Positions 9,587-18,418 of a DNA stretch of 64,000 nucleotides are shown in pieces. The stretch covers positions 124,001-188,000 of the forward strand of contig WVSP01000003.1 in the NCBI GenBank assembly GCA_015689735.1. The letters run 5' to 3'. Origin of the DNA: Rhodobacterales bacterium LSUCC0031 (GTDB lineage: Bacteria > Pseudomonadota > Alphaproteobacteria > Rhodobacterales > Rhodobacteraceae). The position numbers were made by a program, and so were the translations under genes. The notes below the pieces were generated by a model. That model searched no databases. It was not told the DNA's origin and saw only the letters and a program-made list of their open reading frames with translations. Position 1 is the first letter of the stretch; each line of letters opens with the position of its first letter.

Positions 9587-10279
9587 TCAGATCCAGTCAA
9601 GATTGACACGGGTCACGGGGTGGTGTTCGGCAACGGCCGCGCGCAGGGCGACAAAACGGGGGCGCAGCTCGCGGAACTTGTTTTCATGGGTCTCCGCCAC
9701 GGTCAACCGCACCAGATCGAAAAGCCCATGGGCCTGCATATGCTCTAACAGCGCAAGCTCGGCCCCTTCGATATCCATCTTGAGAAAGGCGACCTCGCCC
9801 TTATCGGCGGCAATCTCGCGGATCAGGTCGGGCAGCGCGATCATCGCGACCTCGATCGTGGCACCTTGGGCCTCGTCGATATTGCGCCCGCCCGTGATCA
9901 CCGTGGATTTCACCGAACCCGCCATGGGGTTGGCATCGAAATTGGCCGCGCGCATCAGATGCACCTTGCCCGCGGCGACACCGACGGCGGCATTGTGCAG
10001 CACGACATTCTCCATGCCCGCCACGCGGTCCGACAGCTTGGCAAAGGCGAAAGGATCAGGCTCGAAGGCATGCACGGTCGCGCCGGTTTCAGCCAAGGGG
10101 CCGGTCACCGCGCCAACATTTGCGCCGCAATCAAGCACGACATCACCGGGCCGCAGCATGGACAATATCCCTTGCATCAGGCCGCGCGCAAACTGGGTGC
10201 GCTCATTGCGGGCCGCGCGGCGCTTGAGCTTGTCATGTTCGGCTTGCAGCGCCGCAAAATCCTCCGAAAGCTCGGTCAT
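9587..10279 (-). CDS. FkbM-family SAM-dependent methyltransferase
   Basis: The protein has 230 residues. A short coiled N-terminus (ELSEDFAALQAEHDKLKRRAARNER) precedes the Rossmann methyltransferase domain, with SAM motif I VVLDCGANVGAVTG and the acidic EPDPFAF strand. The FLKMDIEGAE segment is typical of the FkbM family. These enzymes O-methylate sugars or small molecules; the target is unknown. ATG 10279 has GGAG 9 nt upstream; GTG codons at 10282 and 10285 are alternatives, the last abutting the previous stop. It lies between the two glycyl-tRNA synthetase subunit genes, so it is probably co-transcribed with them, without a clear functional reason. Confidence 0.85.
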   Translation of the reverse strand: MTELSEDFAALQAEHDKLKRRAARNERTQFARGLMQGILSMLRPGDVVLDCGANVGAVTGPLAETGATVHAFEPDPFAFAKLSDRVAGMENVVLHNAAVGVAAGKVHLMRAANFDANPMAGSVKSTVITGGRNIDEAQGATIEVAMIALPDLIREIAADKGEVAFLKMDIEGAELALLEHMQAHGLFDLVRLTVAETHENKFRELRPRFVALRAAVAEHHPVTRVNLDWI

Positions 10280-10285
10280 CACCAC

Positions 10286-10747
10286 TTACTCCAAGGTGCC
10301 GTTCAACTGGTGCCATGCATAGCCGCGCCCATCGGGGAAGACAGCGATCACTCTGTCAACACCGCGATGGATATCATGTTCGGATAAAACGGCGCGCGCC
10401 GTGCCATCTGCCAATCCCGAAACGATCACGCCTGCATCATAGCAGTCGAACCAATCAGGTGCGATCAGCGGGGTCGGATCGGGATAGGGCATGGCCTCAG
10501 CCACCTGCGCCAAACCTGTGGCGCCGAGCATGAAACAGCCCCGGAACCGCAAGGGCGAGCTCGCCGCATCGATGCCCACAAATGCATCATGGGCCAGCGC
10601 CGCCCGATCACCCGAAGGCAGGGCCACAACCAGATCGGCCCGATCAAGCGTGGTGAAATAGGCTCGCGTCTGCGCATACCACAGCACCGCCGCAAAGAGG
10701 GCGGTGATGCCGATAATGGCCATCGCGATGAGCCGCCCTGATGTCAT
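10286..10747 (-). CDS. Conserved membrane-anchored protein of unknown function (DUF6446-like)
   Basis: This 153-residue protein has one N-terminal membrane segment (about 5-23, [19 protein letters not shown]). The globular part has three cysteines (near RGCFMLG and DWFDCYDAG). The C-terminus reads [19 protein letters not shown] recall proteins of this shape, named DUF6446, sitting between glyQ and glyS in Rhodobacterales; that name is from memory. The start overlaps the glyQ stop by 4 bp (ATGA), so it is translationally coupled to glyQ. No enzyme motif is visible. Confidence 0.8.
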   Translation of the reverse strand: MTSGRLIAMAIIGITALFAAVLWYAQTRAYFTTLDRADLVVALPSGDRAALAHDAFVGIDAASSPLRFRGCFMLGATGLAQVAEAMPYPDPTPLIAPDWFDCYDAGVIVSGLADGTARAVLSEHDIHRGVDRVIAVFPDGRGYAWHQLNGTLE

Positions 10748-11679
10748 GCAGCAGGCCCTGGTGCCACCCAGCCGCCAGCCTCGGTTTGCACGAAAGCATC
10801 GGCGCAGCGTTTGGCCAGTGCGCGTACGCGCCCGATATAGGCTTGGCGTTCAGTGACCGAAATCACGCCGCGCGCATCGAGCAAGTTGAAAAGGTGGCTT
10901 GCCTTGATGCATTGGTCATAGGCGGGATGGGCCATGACAATACGTTTGCCGGTCTTGGGATCGTCGGCCGGCTGGTCGAGCAGACGGGCGCATTCGGCTT
11001 CGGCATCCTCGAAATGGCGCAAGAGTTTCGCGGTATCGGCCCCATCGAAGTTATGGCGCGAATACTCCTCCTCGGTCTGGCGAAAGATGTCGCCATACGA
11101 CAGCGCAATGGGGGCTGCCGGGTCGTTATACGGCATCTCCATCACATGATCGATGCCCAACACATACATGGCCAACCGTTCCAAGCCATAGGTCAACTCG
11201 CCTGAAACGGGATGGCAATCATGCCCGCCAACCTGTTGGAAATAGGTGAATTGCGACACTTCCATGCCGTCGCACCATACCTCCCAGCCGAGGCCCCAAG
11301 CGCCCAAGGTCGGGCTTTCCCAGTCATCTTCGACAAAGCGGATATCGTGCAGACCCATATCGATGCCGATCGCCTGAAGCGAGCCAAGATACAGCTCTTG
11401 CAGGTTCGGCGGGCTGGGTTTGATCAGGACTTGATACTGGTAGTAATGCTGCAAGCGGTTGGGGTTTTCGCCGTAGCGCCCATCGGTCGGACGGCGCGAG
11501 GGCTGCACATAGGCCGCCGCCCATGCGCGGCTGCCAAGCGAGCGCAGTGTCGTTGCGGGGTGAAAAGTACCGGCACCCACCTCCATATCATAGGGCTGCA
11601 TGATCGCGCAGCCTTGGGCGGCCCAATAGGCTTGCAAGCGCAAGATGATTTCCTGAAAACTCCGTGGGGTGTCGGACAT
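10744..11679 (-). CDS. glyQ: Glycyl-tRNA synthetase alpha subunit
   Basis: GlyQ is the catalytic alpha subunit that activates glycine with ATP. The 311-residue protein has [20 protein letters not shown] at the N-terminus, the class II motif region [15 protein letters not shown], and [20 protein letters not shown], all standard for GlyQ. A longer reading frame extends upstream, but the ATG at 11679 (MSDTPRSFQ) fits the family length. It is the first gene of a five-gene minus-strand run: glyQ, small membrane protein, FkbM, glyS, PPDK-like gene. Confidence 0.96.
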   Translation of the reverse strand: MSDTPRSFQEIILRLQAYWAAQGCAIMQPYDMEVGAGTFHPATTLRSLGSRAWAAAYVQPSRRPTDGRYGENPNRLQHYYQYQVLIKPSPPNLQELYLGSLQAIGIDMGLHDIRFVEDDWESPTLGAWGLGWEVWCDGMEVSQFTYFQQVGGHDCHPVSGELTYGLERLAMYVLGIDHVMEMPYNDPAAPIALSYGDIFRQTEEEYSRHNFDGADTAKLLRHFEDAEAECARLLDQPADDPKTGKRIVMAHPAYDQCIKASHLFNLLDARGVISVTERQAYIGRVRALAKRCADAFVQTEAGGWVAPGPAA

Positions 11680-11865
11680 GGGCAGGCTCACTGGCTCGGT
11701 TGAGGTTGGCCGGGCCTCTCTAGTGACACAGCCGCCCGTGGTCAACGCACGCGCCAAGCCCCGCTTGCAAAAGCAAGGCCTTCCGGTGCATGCCCCGACA
11801 GGTTAGACAGACGCCTTGGGACAGGGCCTTGTGCTGGGTGTTGGTGAAGGATTGAGGTGAGCAGA

Positions 11866-13773
11866 ATGTCGGCGATGACACGCAGCCGTGGATCAAAATG
11901 GGTGCTAGGCCGGTTTCTGGCCTCGATGCTGGCCATCATGCTCGGCAGTTTCCTGACAATCGGGCTATCGGCCCTTACGGTTCAGCCCGCCGGCGCGCAG
12001 GTGCTTGCGAGCGCACAAGATCAAGTCTTCGTGCAGATCGAAAGCAACACCACCCTGACAACCACGGAAAATCGCGCCCGAATTTACGCGCAAACCTTGC
12101 CCGATGTGAACGCCTTTCGCGCCCGGACCGGGCTTTATGCGATCGCGCTTGGGCCGTATGCGGCGGCAGATGCGGCTGCGATCTTGCGCGATCTTCTCGC
12201 GCAAGGGCTGATCCCGCGCGACAGCTTTGTGGTAGATGGCTCGCCCTACCAAGCGCGGGTCTTTCCGATCGGCGATGCGGGGATTGCAGCATCGGCACCG
12301 ATGACGCCGCCCTTGCTGGACACGCCCCCTACATCGGAGGCCGCCACGATCGCGGCTGACGTTGCGTCAGCACCGGCAAGCGCTCTCACTCAACCCGTCT
12401 TGGCAGCCGAACCCATGCCGGCAACGACCCCCATCGCGCAACCTCAACCCGAAGAAACACTGCAACAAGCCCGCCAGAGCGAGGGAGAGCTTGACCGCCC
12501 CGCCCGTGACGCGCTGCAAATCGCGCTGCAATGGTTCGGCCATTACACCGCGCGCATCGATGGGTCTTTTGGTCCCGGCACCCGCCGCGCCATGGGCGCT
12601 TGGCAAGCGGCCAACGGGCATGAGCCGACCGGCGTTCTGACCACGTCACAGCGGGCAGCGCTGTTGGCATCGTATGAAAGCGAACTGGCCGCCCTTGGCA
12701 TGGAGACAGTGCGCGACGATCGCGCAGGGATCGAGATTGCGCTGCCCATGGCACTGGTGCGTTTCGATCAATACAACTTCCCCTTTGCGCAGTTCGCCCC
12801 GGTCGATGACAGCGGCGTTCAGGTCATGTTGATCAGCCAACAAGGTGATAGCAGCACGCTCTCAGGGCTATATCAAATTATGCAAACGCTCGACATCGTG
12901 CCGCTGGAGGGCGCACGCGAACGGCAAGGCGACCGTTTTTTGCTGACGGGGCGATCCGACAGCCTGCGCAGCCACACCGAAGCGCGGCTTGTCGGCGGCA
13001 CGGTCAAGGGCTTCACGATCGTCTGGCCACCCGAACAGGACGCGCGAATCGCACGGATCTTGTCAATGATGCAAGAGAGCTTCACGCCACGCGACGGCAC
13101 GCTCGAACCCGATGCCATCCCACCCGAGGCAGTCACAGCGATCGATCTTGTCGCCGGGCTAAGCATCCGCACCCCCGAACTGGTGCGCTCGGGGTTTTTC
13201 ATTGATGCGAACGGGCTGGTGATGACCACCGCAGAGGCCGTCGCGGGCCAGTGCGCGCGTGTGCTGATCGACGACGCTTATCCGGCTGAAATTGCCCTGC
13301 GTGACGACACGCTGGGACTGGCCGTGTTGCGCCCACTCCAGCCATTGGCCCCGATGCGCTTTGCCGAGATGGCAACCGCTCCGGGCCGGATCAGCGCTGA
13401 TGTCGCGGTCGCGGGTTTTCCCTTTGATGGGGCTTTGGGCGCTGCATCCATGGCCTTTGGAACCTTGGCCGAACTACGAGGGATCAATGGCGAAGAGACG
13501 GTGCAACGCCTTGATCTGCCGACCGCCGCAAGCGAGGCAGGTGGCCCGGTTTTCGACACCACCGGCACTGTTTTGGGTATGGTTCTGCCCGGCACGGCGG
13601 CAGGGCGGGTTTTGCCCGAGAACGTCACACTCGCGCTCAGGGCCGATCAATTTGGCCAAAAGCTGCGGGATGCGGGCATTAACACGCAGGCATCGACACG
13701 TAGCGGAACCCTCAATCGCGAGCTCTTGGCGCGTCTCGGCGCGGAAATGACCGTCACGGTGTCTTGCTGGAAC
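11866..13773 (+). CDS. Exported peptidoglycan-binding protein with catalytically dead trypsin-like domain
   Basis: The 635-residue protein has a hydrophobic signal or anchor (about 12-45, ending PAGAQ). A SPOR-like repeat follows near 52-125 ([21 protein letters not shown]). A peptidoglycan-binding type 1 domain lies at about 213-268 ([20 protein letters not shown]), then an unassigned region at 280-405. A trypsin-fold domain follows at about 430-600. In that domain the histidine position reads TTAEAV (Glu457), the aspartate position reads LGLAVL, and the serine motif GDSGGP reads SEAGGP (Ala558), so all three catalytic residues are missing. I chose ATG 11866 because GAGG lies 8 nt upstream; GTG 11857 is in frame. 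The role is probably periplasmic scaffolding or sensing. The coding end includes the stop codon TGA at 13774-13776. Confidence 0.8.
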
Positions 13774-13886
13774 TGACCCCTGATCGTCATCTTGCCAGGA
13801 TCGCCCACCGCCTTTCCCTTGCAGCCCCCCGCGATATGTTGCATGCCACAAGGCACGACATTCCCCCGGTCAGGATCGAGGACAAG

Positions 13887-14873
13887 ATGGCAGACGGCAG
13901 CTTGAGCATGGACGCGAAACCCACGGAAGAGCTTTCGGTCCGCGAGGTGTTCGGCATCGACACCGACATGAAGATCAAGGGCTTCGCCGAGCGTACCGAC
14001 CGCGTGCCAGATATCGACTCGACCTATAAATTCGATCCCGACACGACCTTGGCGATCCTTGCAGGCTTTTCGCACAACCGCCGCGTGATGATCCAAGGCT
14101 ATCACGGCACCGGCAAATCGACCCATGTCGAACAGGTGGCGGCACGGCTCAACTGGCCCTGCGTGCGGGTAAACCTCGACAGCCATATCTCGCGCATCGA
14201 CCTGATCGGCAAGGATGCGATCAAGCTGCGCGACGGCAAGCAGGTGACGGAGTTTCACGAGGGCATCCTGCCTTGGGCGCTGCGCAACCCCGTCGCCATC
14301 GTTTTTGACGAATACGACGCGGGCCGCGCCGATGTGATGTTCGTCATCCAGCGCGTGTTGGAGCATGACGGCAAGCTGACGCTTCTGGACCAAAACGAGA
14401 TCATAACGCCGAACAAGCATTTCCGGCTGTTTGCCACCGCCAACACGGTGGGCCTTGGCGACACCACCGGGCTTTACCACGGGGTGCAGCAGATCAACCA
14501 GGCCCAGATGGACCGCTGGTCGCTGGTGGCGACGCTGAACTATCTCAGCCATGACGCCGAAACGGCGATCGTCTTGGCCAAGGCCCCGCATTACAACACC
14601 GAGAAGGGGCGGCGCACCATCAGCCAGATGGTGACGGTCGCAGACCTCACCCGCACGGCCTTTATGAACGGTGAATTGTCAACCGTGATGAGCCCGCGCA
14701 GCGTGATCACATGGGCGCAGAACGCCGAGATCTTCCGCGATGTGGGCTATGCCTTCCGGCTGTCCTTCCTCAACAAATGCGACGAGCTTGAGCGCCAGAC
14801 GGTCGCCGAATTCTACCAGCGCTGCTTTGACGAGGAATTGCCGGAAAGCGCCGCGTCCATGTCGATGTCCTGA
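13887..14873 (+). CDS. cobS: Cobaltochelatase subunit CobS (AAA+)
   Basis: CobS is the AAA+ motor of the aerobic CobNST cobalt chelatase, which inserts cobalt into hydrogenobyrinic acid a,c-diamide. The 328-residue protein has Walker [10 protein letters not shown] at 71-79, Walker B AIVFDEYD at 137-144, and the MoxR-like [11 protein letters not shown] and [11 protein letters not shown] segments. A longer frame starts at 13764, but ATG 13887 has GAGG 5 nt upstream and matches the family start. I saw no cobalamin riboswitch in the 110 bp upstream. The partner cobT lies 1.5 kb downstream; cobN is not in the window. Confidence 0.95.
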   Translation: MADGSLSMDAKPTEELSVREVFGIDTDMKIKGFAERTDRVPDIDSTYKFDPDTTLAILAGFSHNRRVMIQGYHGTGKSTHVEQVAARLNWPCVRVNLDSHISRIDLIGKDAIKLRDGKQVTEFHEGILPWALRNPVAIVFDEYDAGRADVMFVIQRVLEHDGKLTLLDQNEIITPNKHFRLFATANTVGLGDTTGLYHGVQQINQAQMDRWSLVATLNYLSHDAETAIVLAKAPHYNTEKGRRTISQMVTVADLTRTAFMNGELSTVMSPRSVITWAQNAEIFRDVGYAFRLSFLNKCDELERQTVAEFYQRCFDEELPESAASMSMS

Positions 14874-14891
14874 GCGCTCCGCGTCAAAAGG

Positions 14892-14906
14892 TTAACCAAA
14901 AGTTAA
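14892..14906. promoter_or_regulatory. CtrA-type box TTAA-N7-TTAA
   Basis: The sequence TTAACCAAAAGTTAA is an exact TTAA-N7-TTAA, the binding pattern of the alphaproteobacterial cell-cycle regulator CtrA. It is 43 bp upstream of the start of the secreted nuclease gene, inside an AT-rich patch (GTTAATTTTTTAC) in otherwise GC-rich DNA. Binding is inferred from the pattern only. Confidence 0.5.
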
Positions 14907-14949
14907 TTTTTTACTCGACAGCCCTGCTGCGTGAGGCCATGCAGATGGC

Positions 14950-15387
14950 ATGCGCGCGCTGTTTTCCATTCTTTGGCTGGGGCTGGCCCTCGGCTTCGGC
15001 CTCGTTGCCTTGGGCGGCAACCAGGCCGAAGCCGCGACGGCTCCTTGCGCGGTGGCCCGCGTGGTCGATGGCGACACGGTCATCCTCGACTGTCTGGGCC
15101 TGGGCCAATTCCGCGCGCGGCTGATGGGGTTCGACACCCCGGAAACCCATCGCCCCCGCTGCAATCAAGAGGCGGCATTGGGCCAAGCCGCCACGCGGCG
15201 GCTGCGGGCGCTGTTGGACATGCCGGGCGCAAAGACGGTGGAATTGGGCGGTTGGGACCGCTATGATCGGCGCCTGATCACCATCACGATCAATGGCCGC
15301 GATGTCGGCGACACCCTGATCGCCGAGGGCCTTGCTCAACCCTATCGACGCGGCCAACGGCCTGATTGGTGCGCGCGCCTAGGTTAA
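14950..15387 (+). CDS. Secreted thermonuclease-like (SNase) protein
   Basis: The 145-residue protein has a signal peptide (MRALFSILWLGLALGFGLV, probable cut near AEA-AT at 28). The mature part is an OB-fold SNase domain. VVDGDTVIL carries the calcium-binding aspartate, RLMGFDTPET carries the first catalytic arginine and an aspartate, and WDRYDRRL carries the second arginine. The family hydrolyses DNA and RNA outside the cytoplasm; here it may act in the periplasm. The ribosome site is weak (GAGG about 13 nt away). Its upstream region holds a CtrA-type box, which suggests cell-cycle control. Confidence 0.85.
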   Translation: MRALFSILWLGLALGFGLVALGGNQAEAATAPCAVARVVDGDTVILDCLGLGQFRARLMGFDTPETHRPRCNQEAALGQAATRRLRALLDMPGAKTVELGGWDRYDRRLITITINGRDVGDTLIAEGLAQPYRRGQRPDWCARLG

Positions 15388-15429
15388 GGCGCGATTGACC
15401 GCGATGGCGCGGCGGTTCATCGTCGCGCC

Positions 15430-16368
15430 ATGACATATCCCACGCCTGACGACATCACCGCCGCCGCCACCCGCATCGCAAGCCATGTGCGCCGGACCCC
15501 CATCCTGACAGTCGAAGGTGCGGCCCTCGGCCTGCCCTACCCTGTGACACTCAAGCTCGAACACACGCAGGTCACCGGATCGTTCAAGGTACGCGGTGCC
15601 TTCAACACCATGCTGGAAGCGGGCGTGCCGGATGCAGGCGTCGTCGCGGCCTCGGGCGGCAATCACGGCGCGGCCGTGGCCTATGCCGCGACGCAGTTGG
15701 GGCATGCTGCGGTCATCTTCGTGCCGCGCGCGATCGCCAATGCCGAAAAGCTGCGCCGGATGGAGATGTTCGGGGCCACGGTGATCCTGACCGATGGCGC
15801 CGTCGCCGACTGCATGGCGGCCTATGCGGCGCATGCCGAACAGACAGGCGCGCTGTCGGTCCACCCCTACGACACTTTCCCGACCTTGGCGGGCCAAGGC
15901 ACGGTCGCAGCCGAGATCGAGGCGCAGATGGGCGGCCTCGACACGATCCTCGTGGCGACGGGCGGCGGTGGGTTGATCGGCGGTGTGGCGGCATGGTTTG
16001 GCGCGCGCGCCCGCGTGATTTCCGTCGAGACCGAGGGGACGAATACGCTTGAGCGCAGCTTGCGCGCGGGGCCGGAAATGAGCGTGCAGGCCAGCGGCAT
16101 CGCAGCGAGTTCCTTGGGGGGGCCGCGGCTAGGCGTGATGTCCTATGCCGTGGCGCGCGACCATGTCGATCAAGCCATCGTCTTGCCCGATCAGGCGGTC
16201 TTCGACGCCGCCAAGCGGCTGTGGGAGGGCACGCGCCTGATTGGTGAGCCGGGGGCCGCGGTGGCGCTGGCCGCGCTCACCTCGGGGGCCTATCGGCCTG
16301 CGCCGGGCGAGCGGGTCTGCGTCTTGATCTGCGGCGGCAATGCGGCCGTTGATTGGTTCTTGGGTTAG
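15430..16368 (+). CDS. PLP-dependent threonine/serine dehydratase-like enzyme
   Basis: The 312-residue protein is a fold-type II PLP enzyme. The PLP lysine is in GSFKVRGA (Lys53). [10 protein letters not shown] follows, binding the substrate carboxylate, and [10 protein letters not shown] binds the cofactor phosphate. It has no C-terminal ACT domain, so it resembles catabolic threonine dehydratase or serine/threonine racemase-type enzymes rather than the feedback-controlled IlvA. It would convert threonine or serine to the 2-oxoacid and ammonia. It sits between the nuclease and cobT on the same strand. Confidence 0.85.
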   Translation: MTYPTPDDITAAATRIASHVRRTPILTVEGAALGLPYPVTLKLEHTQVTGSFKVRGAFNTMLEAGVPDAGVVAASGGNHGAAVAYAATQLGHAAVIFVPRAIANAEKLRRMEMFGATVILTDGAVADCMAAYAAHAEQTGALSVHPYDTFPTLAGQGTVAAEIEAQMGGLDTILVATGGGGLIGGVAAWFGARARVISVETEGTNTLERSLRAGPEMSVQASGIAASSLGGPRLGVMSYAVARDHVDQAIVLPDQAVFDAAKRLWEGTRLIGEPGAAVALAALTSGAYRPAPGERVCVLICGGNAAVDWFLG

Positions 16369-16427
16369 GGCGCAAAGGCCACCATCGCCCCTTGCCCTTA
16401 CCCCCGCTTCGCGCCACATTCTCGCCC

Positions 16428-18305
16428 ATGGCAAAGCACCCGACCGACAACCCGGCAGATCCGTTCAAAAAGGCCTTGGCCGAGGCGACCCGCGTTCTGG
16501 CCGACGACCCGGAACTGGCCGTGACCTATACGGTCGATCCGCCGGGTATCGCTGGCGACAACATGCGCCTGCCACAGGTCAGCCGGCGGATGACCCGCGA
16601 CGAGGTGCTCTTGGCGCGCGGCACCGCCGATGCACTGGCCTTGCGGCACCGCTATCATGATCTGGCAACGGCGGCCCGCTACACGCCCCCCGGCCCGATG
16701 GCCCGCGAATTGATGGAGGCGATGGAGATCGCACGTTGCGAGGCGGTCGGCGCACGCGCCATGCCCGGCACCGCCGGCAATATCGACGCCAAGATCGCCC
16801 ATGAGGCCCGGCGCAAGGGCTATGGAGAGATCCGCGATGCCGCCGATGCGCCGTTGGCCACCGCTGCGGGCTATTTGATCCGCCATTTGGCGACGGGCCG
16901 CCCCCTGCCTGCCGAGGCCGCCAATGTGATGGAGCTATGGCGCGGCTTCATCGAGGACCGCTCGGGCGGCACGCTGGAGAATTTGGGCGATGTCTTGAGC
17001 GATCAAGCGGCATTCGCCCGCTTCGCACGGCGGGTGATCGACGATCTGGGCTATGGCGACCAGCTGGGCGACGACCCCGACGAGATGGATGATCAATCCG
17101 ACGAGGACAGCGCCGAAAGCGAAGAGCAGGACCAGCCTGACTCGACCGGCGAGGATGACAGCCAAGAGGAAGAGGCCGAGGCCAACCCCGAGCGCAGCCA
17201 GGACCAGCAGCAAGACCAAAGCCAGGCCCAGGTCGAGATGGACGACCAAGGCGATATGGACGAGGCCGAGGAACAGGAAAGCCCCGATGGCGAGGCGCCG
17301 AAAGAACCCCCGCCCGCGCCACCCCATTCCGACGCCGATCCGGGCTATACGGTTTTTTCCACCGCCCATGATGAGGAAATCGCCGCCGAGGATCTGGCCG
17401 AGGCGCAGGAGCTTGAACGGCTGCGCGCCTATCTCGACCAGCAGCTCGAACCGCTGAAAGGGGCGGTTAGCCGCTTGGCCAACAAGCTGCAACGCCGCCT
17501 TCAGGCGCAGCAGAACCGCTCATGGGAATTCGACCGCGAAGAGGGTATCCTCGATGCGGGCCGCCTTGCGCGCGTGGTCGCCAACCCCACGACGCCGCTC
17601 TCCTTCAAGGTCGAGAAAGATACCGAATTCCGCGATACCGTTGTCACGCTACTTTTGGACAATTCCGGCTCGATGCGGGGGCGCCCCATTTCGATTGCCG
17701 CGATCTGCGCCGATGTGCTGGCGCGCACACTTGAGCGGTGCGGCGTCAAGGTCGAGATCTTGGGCTTTACCACCAAGGCATGGAAAGGCGGCAAGGCGCG
17801 CGAAGAATGGTTGGCTCAGGGACGCCCCAGCCAGCCCGGCCGCCTGAATGATCTGCGCCATATCATCTACAAATCCGCCGATGCGCCATGGCGGCGGGTG
17901 CGTGACAATCTGGGCCTGATGATGAAAGAGGGCCTGCTCAAGGAAAACATCGATGGCGAGGCGCTGGAATGGGCGCATCGGCGGATGCTCGCGCGCAGCG
18001 AAGCACGCAAGATCTTGATGGTGATTTCCGATGGCGCTCCGGTGGACGACTCAACCTTGTCGGTCAACCCGGCCAACTATCTTGAAAAGCATTTGCGCGA
18101 TGTGATCGCCATGGTCGAGCGCCGCCGCGGGGTGGAATTGCTGGCCATCGGGATTGGCCATGACGTGACACGCTATTACCAACGCGCGGTCACCATCACC
18201 GATGCCGAGCAATTGGCAGGCGCCATCACCGAGCAATTGGCAAGCCTGTTTGACAGTGATCCGCGCGCGCGGGCGCGTGTCATGGGCATGCGCCGCGCCA
18301 GCTAG
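16428..18305 (+). CDS. cobT: Cobaltochelatase subunit CobT
   Basis: CobT is the VWA-domain adaptor of the CobNST cobalt chelatase and partners the CobS AAA+ ring. The 625-residue protein has an N-terminal CobT domain, a very acidic middle (about 215-310, rich in Asp, Glu and Gln) and a C-terminal VWA domain. The metal-ion-dependent adhesion motif DNSGSMRG lies at 411-418. The ATG at 16428 ([13 protein letters not shown]) is preferred over a longer upstream frame. It is separated from cobS by two unrelated genes. A hairpin at 18321-18340 follows the stop. Confidence 0.95.
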   Translation: MAKHPTDNPADPFKKALAEATRVLADDPELAVTYTVDPPGIAGDNMRLPQVSRRMTRDEVLLARGTADALALRHRYHDLATAARYTPPGPMARELMEAMEIARCEAVGARAMPGTAGNIDAKIAHEARRKGYGEIRDAADAPLATAAGYLIRHLATGRPLPAEAANVMELWRGFIEDRSGGTLENLGDVLSDQAAFARFARRVIDDLGYGDQLGDDPDEMDDQSDEDSAESEEQDQPDSTGEDDSQEEEAEANPERSQDQQQDQSQAQVEMDDQGDMDEAEEQESPDGEAPKEPPPAPPHSDADPGYTVFSTAHDEEIAAEDLAEAQELERLRAYLDQQLEPLKGAVSRLANKLQRRLQAQQNRSWEFDREEGILDAGRLARVVANPTTPLSFKVEKDTEFRDTVVTLLLDNSGSMRGRPISIAAICADVLARTLERCGVKVEILGFTTKAWKGGKAREEWLAQGRPSQPGRLNDLRHIIYKSADAPWRRVRDNLGLMMKEGLLKENIDGEALEWAHRRMLARSEARKILMVISDGAPVDDSTLSVNPANYLEKHLRDVIAMVERRRGVELLAIGIGHDVTRYYQRAVTITDAEQLAGAITEQLASLFDSDPRARARVMGMRRAS

Positions 18306-18316
18306 CGCGGTCAGAC

Positions 18317-18347
18317 GGGGCGCAAAACGCATGTTTTGCGTGGCCCC
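18317..18347 (+). terminator. Hairpin after cobT (no T-run)
   Basis: The arms CGCAAAAC (18321-18328) and GTTTTGCG (18333-18340) pair perfectly around a GCAT loop. Flanking GGGG and CCCC can extend the stem. It starts about 12 nt past the cobT stop. It has the same A/T-rich arm and GC-loop design as the palindromes at 1-22 and 63450-63473. There is no T-run, so termination is inferred from position. Confidence 0.55.
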
Positions 18348-18385
18348 CGCTCCTGGCACCGGCGCAGGTGGCACGAGCCAGCATT

Positions 18386-18411
18386 GCGTATTTTTGGAAA
18401 AGTGAAGGGGG
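18386..18411 (+). repeat. Short dispersed element, copy 1
   Basis: The stretch begins GCGTATTT, continues GGAAAAG and ends TGAAGGGGG. It matches 52390-52415 at 22 of 26 positions by eye and resembles 22513-22540 (minus) and 62276-62299 (minus). This copy ends just before the M24 peptidase start and supplies its AAGGGG ribosome site. Confidence 0.5.
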
Positions 18412-18418
18412 CTTTCGC

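Noticed and set aside
13777-13886. Cobalamin riboswitch before cobS
   Set aside because: The gap is about 110 bp, too short for a full element, and I see no B12-box-like sequence.
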